This document shows, piece by piece, positions 1 to 7,972 of a stretch of 52,203 bases of DNA. Below the pieces are notes generated by a model. That model searched no databases. It saw only the letters and a list, made by a program, of their open reading frames with translations, and had not been told where the DNA came from. The DNA is from Acidobacterium sp. (GTDB lineage Bacteria; Acidobacteriota; Vicinamibacteria; Vicinamibacterales; UBA2999), in assembly GCA_002737365.1 (NCBI GenBank), contig NSIL01000017.1, forward strand, positions 1 through 52,203, read 5' to 3'. The translations under genes were made by a program, and so were the position numbers. Position 1 is the stretch's first letter. Each line of letters begins with the position of its first letter.

Positions 1-258
1 GGCATCAAGAACGTTGACACGATCATCAACGGTCACACGCCGGCGCAGACGACGTGGGCTGACTTGAAGGAGTTCTCGGACTTCAACAAGGAGCTGGCCG
101 ACTGGATGCGCGCCGGGCTCAAAGCCGGCAAGGCCCCCGAGGCACTGGCCGCCGAGTGGAAGCTGCCCGAGAAATACAAGGGCTACTCGGCCAACGTCAG
201 CGCCATGATGGGCGGCATGGTCGGTCGCATCCAGAACCTGCAGAAAGAGATTCAGTAA
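1..258 (+). CDS. MBL-fold metallo-hydrolase, C-terminal fragment (5' end outside window)
   Basis: The frame is open from base 1 to the TAA at 256-258 and encodes 85 residues. It opens with GIKNVDTIINGHTP, which resembles the late strand-loop of metallo-beta-lactamase-fold hydrolases that carries a metal-binding His in an N/HGH context. A helical tail follows, rich in Lys, Glu and Ala (residues about 20-85). In this fold that His would complete the dinuclear metal site. The rest of the enzyme, including the HxHxDH motif, lies upstream of the window, so substrate and localisation cannot be judged. The gene converges on lipA, leaving only 15 bp between the two stop codons. Family assignment is tentative because only the tail is visible. 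Confidence 0.6.
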   Translation, partial: GIKNVDTIINGHTPAQTTWADLKEFSDFNKELADWMRAGLKAGKAPEALAAEWKLPEKYKGYSANVSAMMGGMVGRIQNLQKEIQ

Positions 259-273
259 CGGAAACAGGCCGCC

Positions 274-1176
274 CTATCGGGTGAGAGCGGCCTCGGCAGC
301 GTCGGCTTGTTCGTGCGCATGATACGAGCTGCGCACGAGCGGGCCGGCCTCGACGTGCGCGAACCCGAAGCCGAGCGCGATCTGCTTGAGCTCGCGGAAC
401 TCGTCCGGCGTGTAATAGCGGGTCATCACCGCGTGGTCGTTCGACGGGCGCAGGTACTGGCCCAGTGTCAGGATCGACACGCCCACCTCGCGCAGGTCCT
501 TGAACACCTGGACGACTTCGTCTTTCTCTTCGCCCAGTCCCATCATCATGCCGGTCTTGGTTGGGATGCCCGGCGCGTATTTGCGCGAGCGGTCGAGCAG
601 TTCCAGCGTGCGCGGGTACTTGCCGCCTGAGCGGACGGCCCGATACAAGCGCGGCACGGTCTCGGTGTTGTGGTTCAGGACGTCGGGCTTGGCGTTCAGC
701 ACGATCTCCAGCGGACCGGCCTCACCCTTGAAGTCAGGGATCAGCACTTCAACGCGGCATTCGGGCAGGCGGCTCTTGATTTCGCGGATGGTCTCCGCGA
801 AGATGCCGGCGCCGCCGTCAGCTTGGTCGTCGCGATCGACCGAGGTGATCACCGCATACTTCAGCGCCATCTTCTCGACCGCTTCGCCGACGCGGCGCGG
901 TTCGTCGATGTCGAGCGTCGCGGGCTTGCCGTGGGCGACCGCGCAGTAGGTGCAAGCGCGCGTGCAGACGTCGCCCAGGATCATGAAGGTGGCCGTGCCG
1001 TGGTGCCAGCACTCGCCGATGTTGGGGCAGTGCGCGTCTTCGCAGACCGTGTTGAGCTTGAGGTCGCGCATGATGCCGCGCAGGCGCAGGTAGTTCTCAG
1101 ACCCCGGGGCGCGGACCTTGAGCCATTCAGGCTTGGGCTCTCTGGGCTTCACGAAATGTAACGGCGCTTCGATCAT
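274..1176 (-). CDS. lipA: Lipoyl synthase
   Basis: Radical SAM enzyme that inserts two sulfurs into octanoyl groups on the E2 subunits of 2-oxoacid dehydrogenases and on glycine-cleavage H protein, forming lipoyl cofactor in the cytoplasm. The 300-residue protein carries both expected iron-sulfur sites: CEDAHCPNIGEC (C45, C50, C56; auxiliary cluster) and CTRACTYC (C71, C75, C78; SAM cluster). The C-terminal RSSY motif (about 282-285) supplies the serine ligand of the auxiliary cluster. Length is normal for the family. The frame stays open far upstream, but homology begins at MIEAPLHF, so the ATG at 1174-1176 is chosen. No lipB is visible nearby. The gene is divergent from the UPF0173-like gene across a 48-bp gap. 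Confidence 0.95.
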   Translation of the reverse strand: MIEAPLHFVKPREPKPEWLKVRAPGSENYLRLRGIMRDLKLNTVCEDAHCPNIGECWHHGTATFMILGDVCTRACTYCAVAHGKPATLDIDEPRRVGEAVEKMALKYAVITSVDRDDQADGGAGIFAETIREIKSRLPECRVEVLIPDFKGEAGPLEIVLNAKPDVLNHNTETVPRLYRAVRSGGKYPRTLELLDRSRKYAPGIPTKTGMMMGLGEEKDEVVQVFKDLREVGVSILTLGQYLRPSNDHAVMTRYYTPDEFRELKQIALGFGFAHVEAGPLVRSSYHAHEQADAAEAALTR

Positions 1177-1212
1177 TGCTGATCCAGTGTAACTGAAAGG
1201 GGTAGGGCAGGT

Positions 1213-1218
1213 TAGAGT
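1213..1218 (+). promoter_or_regulatory. Candidate -10 element of the 1225 operon (leaderless type)
   Basis: TAGAGT sits 6 nt before the ATG at 1225, so transcription would be expected to begin at or next to the start codon. No Shine-Dalgarno sequence precedes this ATG. The same geometry recurs at several other genes in the window, which strengthens an otherwise weak single match. Confidence 0.45.
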
Positions 1219-1224
1219 CTTGGC

Positions 1225-1854
1225 ATGCAGGGCTTGGCCATCACCTGGCTGGGGCACTCCTCGTTCCGCGTGAGGACGCCCGGCGGCAAGGAGATATTGT
1301 TCGACCCTTGGTACACCGGCAATCCGGCGTTCCCCGAAGCCGCGCGACCGACCAAGGCCACGGGCGCGACCGTGGTGGGCATTTGGGAGATCTGCTCCTA
1401 CCTGGGCACGAAGGGTGTCAAGAACCTCGAGCCCATGAACAAGGGCGGCACCATCACGGTGCAGGGCCTGCGCATCACCATGACGGATGCCCGGCACAGC
1501 AGCAGCTTCAACGACCACGGCGTGCACAACCTGGGAGAGGCCGCGGGGTTCGTGGTCAAGCTTGAGAACGGCCAGACCATCTACTACGCCGGCGACACCT
1601 GCCTGTTCGGTGACATGAAGATCATCGCGGAACTCTACCAGCCGGACATCGCGTTCCTGCCGATTGGTGACCGCTTCACGATGGGACCTGACACCGCGGC
1701 CATCGCTGCGAAGTGGCTGGGTGTGAAGCAGGTCGTGCCGATGCATTACGGCACGTTCCCGCTGCTGACCGGCACACCCGAACAACTTGAGCAGCACCTC
1801 TCGGGATCTGGCATTGAAGTGTTGAAGCTGAAGCGGGGCGAGACCGCCGAGTGA
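1225..1854 (+). CDS. UPF0173-type metal-dependent hydrolase lacking its first metal-binding motif
   Basis: The 209-residue MBL-fold protein resembles the UPF0173 (YtkL-like) hydrolases. Family landmarks are present: TWLGHSSF (H11), the FDPW segment (about 26-29), TDARHSSSF (H91), YYAGDTCLFGD (D124) and PMHYGTF (H174). The block that should follow NPAFPEAARPT and hold the HxHGDH dinuclear-metal motif is absent: residue T43 runs directly into KATGATVV, which in relatives lies about 25 residues further on. The deletion is in frame at about 1353/1354. Without that motif the canonical hydrolase site cannot form, so the product is either inactive, altered or an assembly artefact. The next gene starts on a GTG overlapping its stop, implying a translationally coupled operon. 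Confidence 0.8.
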   Translation: MQGLAITWLGHSSFRVRTPGGKEILFDPWYTGNPAFPEAARPTKATGATVVGIWEICSYLGTKGVKNLEPMNKGGTITVQGLRITMTDARHSSSFNDHGVHNLGEAAGFVVKLENGQTIYYAGDTCLFGDMKIIAELYQPDIAFLPIGDRFTMGPDTAAIAAKWLGVKQVVPMHYGTFPLLTGTPEQLEQHLSGSGIEVLKLKRGETAE

Positions 1855-3239
1855 AAGTGCTGGCTTTCGCCCTGGCGCTAGGTGCTGCGGCACCGGCGTC
1901 GGCTGACCAGGCTGCGGTGTGCGCGGGAGTCGTCGAGTGCCGGGCTCACACTGAAACGGCGATTGCCCAGGGCGATCACGAACGCGCCCACGACCTGGCG
2001 TGGCGGACCGTCCAGCAGGGCCCGCGCAACGACCGCGCGCTGATGTTTCTGCTGGGGCGGACGCAGGCACTCAGTAACCGTCCCGACGATGCCCTCGTGA
2101 TGGTCCGGCGCCTCGCGGACATGGGCGCCATCGTTGATGTCAGCGCCGACGAGTTCGCGCGCATGCGCGACTTGCCAGGATGGCCGGCCGTTGAGTCGCT
2201 CCTCGCGGGTGTGGCGACTCCGCCACCAGCGGCAGTTGCTGTTCCAGTCGCCCCCAAAAGAGTCGCTGAGGCTGCAGTGCCGAAAGTACCTGCACCGAAG
2301 GCATCCGCCTCCGCTCGTAGTGAGTCCGGCGAGCTTCGGCGAGACAAGCCCGTGGCACCACCGCCACCCATGTTGCCAGTGGCGGTCGAAGACGCCGGGC
2401 ATTTCACCAGCGGTGACTTTTCGCCCGGCGGTCTGACCTGTGACGCAGTATCGAAGCGATTCGTGTTTGGTGATCGACCCGGCCGCAAATTGATGGTCGT
2501 GGCGGAGGGCAGTGATCACTCAATCGATCTCACGCGCGCCGACGTGGCCGGTTTTCTGGATGTCACCGCGCTTGACATCGACACCACCAACGGCAATCTG
2601 TGGGTCGCCAGCGCCGAAGCCGATGGCCGAGGGGCGACCCTGCATCGGGTGCAGCTCATCTCCGGCCGTCCGATTGCCAGCTTCAATCTGCCCGAGACGC
2701 TGGCTCCAGCCATCCCGGTGGATGTCGCGATGTCGTCGGGTGGGGTGCTGGTGCTCGATGCGTTACAGCACCGCGTGCTGATACTTCGGACCGGCGCATC
2801 ATCGCTGTCGGTGCTCGCCGGTCTCGGCGCCGCCGCGCCTCTCAGCCTGACCGCGAGCCGGCAGGATGGCGTGGCCTATGTCACGCATCGCGATGGACTG
2901 CTGGCGGTTGACCTTAAGACCCGGGCGGTCGGTTCGGTCACGGGTCCCAAGACCGAGCCCCTGAGTGGAATTGAACGGCTGCGGCGGTACGGCGGCGGAT
3001 TGGTCGGATTGCAGACCCTGCCCGATGGCTCGCGCCGGCTCGTTCGCTTGACGCTCGATGCCAGCGGACGGACGGTGACCCGGCTGCGGGTGCTGGATGT
3101 GCCGATTCCAAGCGGCCCGGCCGCCATTCCGTTGGCGGTGTGCGGTAACACACTCGGCTATCTTCTCGGCGCCCCGGCGACTTCGACTCAACTCCCAGGC
3201 ACGGCTTGGACTATTCGGCGCATTCAGCTCAATCCCTGA
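1851..3239 (+). CDS. Secreted protein: TPR-like N-terminus, Pro/Ala linker, predicted beta-propeller
   Basis: The 462-residue protein has a classic signal peptide (about 1-18, ending ASA). Residues about 20-120 are helical with a TPR-like pattern, including a segment on multitasking repeats of 'RTVQQGPRNDRALMFLLG' type. Residues about 125-185 are a Pro/Ala/Lys linker, and the remainder (about 190-460) consists of beta-rich repeats resembling YncE/NHL-type six-bladed propellers ('ALDIDTTNGNLWVAS', 'VDVAMSSGGVLVLDA', 'RQDGVAYVTH'). No catalytic residues are recognisable. The GTG start overlaps the stop of the upstream hydrolase (GTGA), and the TonB-receptor gene begins 6 nt after its stop. That spacing suggests a periplasmic partner of the receptor, possibly binding or sensing its cargo. 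Function is inferred only from fold and context. Confidence 0.7.
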   Translation: MKVLAFALALGAAAPASADQAAVCAGVVECRAHTETAIAQGDHERAHDLAWRTVQQGPRNDRALMFLLGRTQALSNRPDDALVMVRRLADMGAIVDVSADEFARMRDLPGWPAVESLLAGVATPPPAAVAVPVAPKRVAEAAVPKVPAPKASASARSESGELRRDKPVAPPPPMLPVAVEDAGHFTSGDFSPGGLTCDAVSKRFVFGDRPGRKLMVVAEGSDHSIDLTRADVAGFLDVTALDIDTTNGNLWVASAEADGRGATLHRVQLISGRPIASFNLPETLAPAIPVDVAMSSGGVLVLDALQHRVLILRTGASSLSVLAGLGAAAPLSLTASRQDGVAYVTHRDGLLAVDLKTRAVGSVTGPKTEPLSGIERLRRYGGGLVGLQTLPDGSRRLVRLTLDASGRTVTRLRVLDVPIPSGPAAIPLAVCGNTLGYLLGAPATSTQLPGTAWTIRRIQLNP

Positions 3240-3245
3240 GGCCCC

Positions 3246-5711
3246 ATGACCATCGCACACGTGATCCGCCGTCCTCTCGTGTGCGCACTGCTGGCACTGG
3301 GCGTGGCGGCGTCCGCGCAAGCCCAGCAGGCTCCGCCATCGGCACCCCTCGAACCGGCGCGGCCCCTCATCATCGAGACGACGATGCCGGCGTGGGTATT
3401 GATGGACATGCCGTCGAGCGGCAGCCTGTATTCGTTGCTCGAGACTATCCATCCAGAGGTGGTGTCGAACCGCATCGAGGGTGGCGGTATGTATCCCGGC
3501 TCCGCCGCCCATCTCGGCGCCCACGGTAGCACCTGGACGCAGACAATGTTCCGCGTCGGCGACATCAACATCAGCGATCCGGATGGCAGCGGTACGCCGC
3601 TGGCGTTGCCCGGCGTGCTCGAGTGGGACCGCGTTGACGTGAACACCGGCCTGATGGGCGTGGAGACCAACGCGCCCGGCATGGTGCTGAACCTGACGCC
3701 GCGCCGGCCGTCGCGCACCTGGATTCGACAATTCGAGGCGATCGGCGGGCCACCGGAACTGCAGGCGGGCCGCGCCGTGCCGTCGCCGCCGACGATCGCT
3801 CACCTGCAGCGTTATGGCAGTGGTAGCGTCCTGATCAGTGGTCCGCTGCGGGAACGGCTCGGCATGGTCTTCGCCGGCACCTATTCGCGGGCGACGCGGT
3901 TCGATCGCGCCAGTCCAACGGAACTCGACAGCGGGATTGCCTCGGCGTTCGTGCACCTGGTCTACGACCTGTCGCCGCGTGACGAAGTACGGACCGTGTT
4001 CTGGACCCAGCGCACCCTGTCGGCAGTCGAGCATCCGTTGATCTTCACTGAACCGGACGCGCAGGAACGGACGACGGCGATGTCGCTGCAGACGACGTGG
4101 GAGCGGCGTGGCTATGTTGGACAACCGTCGTGGCGCGCGTTTGCGGCGGTGTCGGCGCGCGACCGCGCCCAGGACGGCAGCCGCAAGAGCCTCCTGTCGT
4201 TCGAGCGACTGCATGAACCGCCGGTATGGGAACAGTTCAATCCCGGGCCTGGCCGCAACCGGACGTGGCAAGTCGGTGCGCGCATGAAGCCCGCGGCACT
4301 GACCGCCATGGGTCGCGCGCACGACACGACGATCGGGTTTGACCTGTCGGGCGGCGTCGCCAGTCAGGACACCTGGTTCAACGGCCGCATCGGCGAGCTG
4401 ATCAACGGTATTCCCGCACGCGTCTGGGAGGTCTCGAGTCCGGGCACCAAGTCCGGATGGCAGCAGACCACCATCGCAGCTTACGCCGCTGACCGGGTCA
4501 TGCTGAGCCCGCGAGTGACGGGGACGATCGGACTGCGATTCGAGCACATCGGCGCGTCTGCCGACGGGGCGGCGACCGCCGTCTCGTGGACGGATCTGTT
4601 GCCGCGTGCGGGACTACGGTGGGATCTCACCGCGGACCGGCGGGTGAACTGGTTCATGGACTACGGCCGCTATGGCTACAACATGCGGCTGCGCGATCTC
4701 GCCTACGGCGATCCGTCGGCAGTCACTGCCAACGTCTACCAGTGGAACGCGCCGGCCGGGACCACGCTGCCACAGCCGTCGGCCATCGGCCCGCTAGTCG
4801 CGAGATGGGGGCCAGGCACCGGTGGCGATCCGGCATTCAGCGCGGTGGATCCCGGCCTGAATCGCCCCAACATGAATGAGATCGTGACCGGGTTCGAGTT
4901 CCGCCCGGTCCCGTCGTGGATCACGCGCATTGCCGGCATTGCTCGCCTCGACAAGAGCCTGCTGGCGGTGGCCAACCATGGCGTCCCGTTCGAGGCCTAC
5001 ACGCGAACGCATGTGATCGACCCGGGCGTCGACATCGATGGCGGCAAGACGTGGCAACCGTTGCCAATCTACAACCGGCCCGTCTCGGCGTTCGGCGCCG
5101 ACCAATACCTGCTGACCAACAACCACGAGATTCAGTCCACGTTCACCGGCTTCGACATCACGGTGCAGGTCACCAGGGAGAAGCTGTTTGTGCTCATCGG
5201 CGGCACCGCAGGGCGATCCGGCGGGTGGGCCAGCAACCGCGGCTTTCATTACAACGAGAACGACATCGCCGTGCTGGGCGAGGTGTTTGCGGACCCCAAC
5301 GCCAATACGTTTGCCAAGGCGCGCGTCTTCACTGAACGCGGCTACACGCTGCATGCGAGTGGGGTGTATCACTTTGCCCACGACCTTCGCCTCGGCGTGG
5401 CGGCGCGCTACCAGGACGGTCAGCACTTCGCACGCCTGGTCGTCGCGCCCAACCTGAACCAAGGTGCGGAGCTGGTGCGCGCGTTCGGCAACGGCGAAAC
5501 GCGCTTCACCTTCACGGGCACGGTCGACGCCAGGCTGCAGAAAGGGTTCACGCGGCCGGGATTCAAGGCCGACCTGTTGCTGGACGCCTTCAACCTGCTG
5601 AACCTCGTCTACGAGGTCGAGGAAGTGACGGTGTCGGGGCCAACGTCGCGCCAGACCTCGGCCATCCAGCCGCCGCGCGCGGTCCACCTCGGCGTGCGGT
5701 TCAGCTTCTAG
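3246..5711 (+). CDS. TonB-dependent outer membrane receptor
   Basis: The 821-residue protein has a signal peptide (about 1-27, ending AQAQ). A short plug-like domain follows (about 45-170, with GAHGSTWTQTMFRVGDINI and DRVDVNTGLMGVETNAPG resembling the plug core of Oar/CarboxypepD-type receptors). The rest is a long beta-barrel of alternating strands ending in the aromatic terminal strand RAVHLGVRFSF, as expected for BAM-dependent insertion. No N-terminal carboxypeptidase-like domain is seen. Such receptors import large or scarce ligands across the outer membrane using TonB-ExbBD energy. The ligand cannot be read from the sequence. It is the last gene of a tight three-gene operon with the UPF0173-like hydrolase and the propeller protein. 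Confidence 0.85.
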   Translation: MTIAHVIRRPLVCALLALGVAASAQAQQAPPSAPLEPARPLIIETTMPAWVLMDMPSSGSLYSLLETIHPEVVSNRIEGGGMYPGSAAHLGAHGSTWTQTMFRVGDINISDPDGSGTPLALPGVLEWDRVDVNTGLMGVETNAPGMVLNLTPRRPSRTWIRQFEAIGGPPELQAGRAVPSPPTIAHLQRYGSGSVLISGPLRERLGMVFAGTYSRATRFDRASPTELDSGIASAFVHLVYDLSPRDEVRTVFWTQRTLSAVEHPLIFTEPDAQERTTAMSLQTTWERRGYVGQPSWRAFAAVSARDRAQDGSRKSLLSFERLHEPPVWEQFNPGPGRNRTWQVGARMKPAALTAMGRAHDTTIGFDLSGGVASQDTWFNGRIGELINGIPARVWEVSSPGTKSGWQQTTIAAYAADRVMLSPRVTGTIGLRFEHIGASADGAATAVSWTDLLPRAGLRWDLTADRRVNWFMDYGRYGYNMRLRDLAYGDPSAVTANVYQWNAPAGTTLPQPSAIGPLVARWGPGTGGDPAFSAVDPGLNRPNMNEIVTGFEFRPVPSWITRIAGIARLDKSLLAVANHGVPFEAYTRTHVIDPGVDIDGGKTWQPLPIYNRPVSAFGADQYLLTNNHEIQSTFTGFDITVQVTREKLFVLIGGTAGRSGGWASNRGFHYNENDIAVLGEVFADPNANTFAKARVFTERGYTLHASGVYHFAHDLRLGVAARYQDGQHFARLVVAPNLNQGAELVRAFGNGETRFTFTGTVDARLQKGFTRPGFKADLLLDAFNLLNLVYEVEEVTVSGPTSRQTSAIQPPRAVHLGVRFSF

Positions 5712-5722
5712 CCGCCGGTGCC

Positions 5723-5762
5723 TTCCGAAAGTGATTCCGAAAGTGAAGCAGGTTCACTTTCG
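5723..5762. terminator. Tandem 12-mer plus inverted repeat between convergent genes; likely bidirectional terminator
   Basis: TTCCGAAAGTGA occurs twice in tandem (5723-5734 and 5735-5746). The second copy forms the left arm of a perfect 10-bp inverted repeat, CGAAAGTGAA (5738-5747) and TTCACTTTCG (5753-5762), with the 5-nt loop GCAGG. It lies between the TonB-receptor stop and the TetR gene stop and covers the last codons of the TetR gene. It would fold on both transcripts. There is no long U-tract, so termination is an inference from position. Confidence 0.5.
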
Positions 5763-6335
5763 CAGCAACCCGCCGACCAGGTAGTCGGCGAAGGCGGTGC
5801 CGATCTGGTCGGAGGTCGCTGGACCCTGGGGATCGAACCACTTCGGGATCCAGTTGACGGCGCCCATCATGGCGAACTCGATCAGCTTGGGATCGCCCGC
5901 CTTGAACACACCCTGGTCGATGCCTTGCTGGATGATCGCCCGCACGCCCTGGTCAAACTGATCGCGCTTGGCGATCACCCGCTTGAAGAGCACCGGTGAC
6001 AGCGCCTCGGGATCGAGCGTGAGCGCGGTGCCGTGCAACTCGTCGAGAATCAGGTGGACGAACGCCAGTACCAGCTTGCGGAGTTTCGCTTCGGGGCTCG
6101 ACCCTTCGGCCTGCACGTCGGCCATCAACGCCAGCAGCATGTCCAGCGAGTAGTCGTGGCAGGCGAAGAGAATCTCTTCCTTGTTCGTGAAGTAGTAGTA
6201 GAGGTTGCCCTTGGTCATTTCGAGTGCCGACGCGATTTCGTCGACGCTTGCACCGTGGTACCCGCGCCGGCGGAACGCGGCGGCGGCGCTCTTCAGAATG
6301 TCGGTCCGGCGATCGGTGGCGGCTGACTTGGCCAT
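5754..6335 (-). CDS. TetR/AcrR-family transcriptional regulator
   Basis: The 193-residue protein has an N-terminal TetR helix-turn-helix at about residues 10-55 (ILKSAAAAFRRRGYHGASV, then EIASALEMTKGNLYYYFTNKEE), followed by an all-helical ligand-binding domain. The ATG at 6335 gives the standard TetR start just ahead of the helix-turn-helix. A longer frame begins at 6362 but would run into the operator. It is divergent from the box-pathway-like operon at 6399, and a perfect inverted repeat lies in the shared promoter region, so it probably represses that operon and itself. By analogy with regulators of acyl-CoA catabolism the effector may be an aromatic or fatty acyl-CoA. The effector is an inference. 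Confidence 0.88.
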   Translation of the reverse strand: MAKSAATDRRTDILKSAAAAFRRRGYHGASVDEIASALEMTKGNLYYYFTNKEEILFACHDYSLDMLLALMADVQAEGSSPEAKLRKLVLAFVHLILDELHGTALTLDPEALSPVLFKRVIAKRDQFDQGVRAIIQQGIDQGVFKAGDPKLIEFAMMGAVNWIPKWFDPQGPATSDQIGTAFADYLVGGLLRK

Positions 6336-6362
6336 AGGGCGTGGAGCAAGTATGTCATACAT

Positions 6363-6392
6363 TTGAACGAGTGTTCAAGAACGTAGTAAACT
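6363..6392 (+). promoter_or_regulatory. TetR-type operator overlapping the -35 of the boxC/B-like operon promoter
   Basis: TTGAAC-gagt-GTTCAA (6363-6378) is a perfect 6+6 bp inverted repeat with a 4-bp centre, typical in size for TetR-family operators. The left arm TTGAAC can serve as a -35, with TAAACT (6387-6392) as -10 at 18-bp spacing, ending 6 nt before the GTG at 6399. A repressor bound there would block RNA polymerase directly. The TetR gene start lies 28 bp away on the other side, so autorepression is also likely. Confidence 0.65.
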
Positions 6393-6398
6393 CTCTTG

Positions 6399-7109
6399 GT
6401 GGAACAAACTGCTCCGGCCCCGTCGGTGACTTTCGAAACATCTCCCGACCAGTACAAACACTGGAGGCTGACCGTCGACGGCAACGTCGCGACCCTGACC
6501 ATGGACGTGCGCGAAGACGCCGGCCTGCGGCCCAATGACTACAAGCTGAAGCTTAATTTCTACAACCTCGGCGTCGATATCGAGCTCGCCGACGTCCTGC
6601 AGCGGCTGCGTTTCGAGCACCCGGAAGTCTACTCGGTGGTGTTGACGAGCCTGAAGCCGCGCATCTTCTGCGCCGGCGCCAACATCTTCATGCTCGGCGC
6701 GTCGAGTCACGCGTTCAAGGTGAACTTCTGCAAGTTCACCAACGAAACCCGGCTCGGCATGGAAGACATGAGTGCGCACAGCGGCATCAAGTTCATGGCG
6801 GCCGTCAACGGCATTTGTGCCGGCGGCGGATATGAACTCGCGCTGGGCCCGCCGGGGTTCCAGGACAGTCACCAGGTCTACCTGCGTACGGCGATCAGCG
6901 TCGATGCCGCCGGCTGGGCGCACTTCGACTACGTGCGGTTGCCTGAGTATCGCTGGGGCATCTTCCTCGCCGAGCCGACGCCCGATCGGCGCATTGGCCT
7001 CGGCGACTTCAAGGGCCAGCCGGGGCAGTTCGCCGACTACATTGCCCCGCCGCAGCGTGGCATCAACCGCCAACTGATCGACTTTGAGTACGTTCGGACC
7101 GAACAATGA
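6399..7109 (+). pseudogene. Chimeric remnant of box pathway genes: boxC N-terminus joined in frame to two pieces of boxB
   Basis: Residue numbers count from the TTG at 6396. Residues about 10-150 match the N-terminal crotonase region of BoxC, benzoyl-CoA-dihydrodiol lyase (LRPNDYKLKLN, DIELADVLQRLRFEHPEV, IFCAGANIFMLGASSHA, VNGICAGGGYELAL). At about residue 150 it switches to the early part of BoxB, the benzoyl-CoA 2,3-epoxidase oxygenase (VYLRTAISVDAAGWAHFDYV, EYRWGIFLA, FGD-like GDFKGQ). At about 208 it jumps to the extreme BoxB C-terminus (FADYIAPPQRGIN, DFEYVR). The second crotonase half of BoxC and all di-iron ligands of BoxB are missing, so neither activity is expected. Both junctions keep the frame. 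The GTG at 6399 is preferred over the TTG at 6396 because of the -10 spacing. The next gene overlaps the stop, indicating an operon. Confidence 0.75.
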
Positions 7110-7972
7110 GCGAACGCGCTGTCATGGACGTGACGACGGTGGCGGTTCTCGGCGCCGGCACCATGGGCCACGGCATTGCCCACGCGGCGATGGCCGCCGG
7201 CTACCGAACGGTGCTCTATGACGTGTCGCCGGCGCAGTTGGACAGGGGCCAGGCCGCGATCGACGCGGTGATTCACAAGGGCATCGAACTCGGCAAGGTG
7301 GCAGCCGATGACGCGGCCGCAATGCGCGGACGGCTTCGGCTGGCCACCGTTGTCGCCGAGGCGGTGCGCGAGGCCGACATCGTGATCGAAGCCGCTCCGG
7401 AAAACATCGACTTGAAGCTGTCGTTGTTCCGCGCGGTTGAGGCCGCCGCGCCGGCTCACGCCGTGCTCGCATCGAATACCTCGGCCCTCAGCATCACCGA
7501 GATGTCGGCGGTGCTGGCAAACCCGGGCCGCATGGGCGGCATGCACTTCTTCAATCCCGTTCACCGCATGAAGCTGGTCGAAGTGGTCAAGGCGCTCGAC
7601 ACGACCGCTGAAACCATTGCGGTGATGGAGGCGGTGTCAGCGAAGATGGGGAAGGAGACGGTGCTCGTGAGAGAGTCGCCGGGTTTCATCACCACGCGGA
7701 TCAACGCGCTGATTGGCAACGAAGCGTTCTACATGCTGCAGGACGGCGTGGCCAGCGCCCGTGACATCGACAAAGGGCTGAAACTCGGGTTGAACCACCC
7801 GATGGGTCCGTTTGAGCTCGTCGACCTGGTGGGGTTGGACACCCGCCTCAGCATCCTGCAGTACCTGCACAAGATGCTGGGCGAGAAGTTCCGCCCCTGC
7901 CCCCTGCTCGAGCAGCACGTCCGCGACGGACGGCTGGGCCGCAAGGTCGGCAAGGGCGTCTACGACTACTGA
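7106..7972 (+). CDS. 3-hydroxyacyl-CoA dehydrogenase (3-hydroxybutyryl-CoA dehydrogenase type)
   Basis: The 288-residue NAD-dependent enzyme oxidises (S)-3-hydroxyacyl-CoA to 3-ketoacyl-CoA. The N-terminal Rossmann motif GAGTMG lies at 16-21. SNTSAL (about 123-128) and the catalytic-His segment MHFFNPVHRMKLVEVV (H147, E159) match the family signature. The C-terminal dimerisation domain contains GFITTRI and NHPMGPFELVDLVGLD, and the protein ends with the usual RKVGKGVYDY. Length and motifs indicate an intact single-domain enzyme. It overlaps the boxC/B remnant by ATGA, so it was probably part of an aromatic ring-cleavage and beta-oxidation operon under the TetR regulator. Unlike its neighbour it appears fully functional and may now serve general acyl-CoA metabolism. 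Confidence 0.93.
   Translation: MSERAVMDVTTVAVLGAGTMGHGIAHAAMAAGYRTVLYDVSPAQLDRGQAAIDAVIHKGIELGKVAADDAAAMRGRLRLATVVAEAVREADIVIEAAPENIDLKLSLFRAVEAAAPAHAVLASNTSALSITEMSAVLANPGRMGGMHFFNPVHRMKLVEVVKALDTTAETIAVMEAVSAKMGKETVLVRESPGFITTRINALIGNEAFYMLQDGVASARDIDKGLKLGLNHPMGPFELVDLVGLDTRLSILQYLHKMLGEKFRPCPLLEQHVRDGRLGRKVGKGVYDY

Noticed and set aside
1177-2070. Open frame extending lipA upstream by almost 300 codons on the minus strand
   Set aside because: It is antisense to two real genes and has no lipA-like residues; homology begins at the ATG at 1176.
4794-5687. 297-codon minus-strand frame within the TonB receptor gene
   Set aside because: Arg/His/Gly/Val-rich composition typical of GC-rich antisense shadows; the receptor frame is clearly coding.
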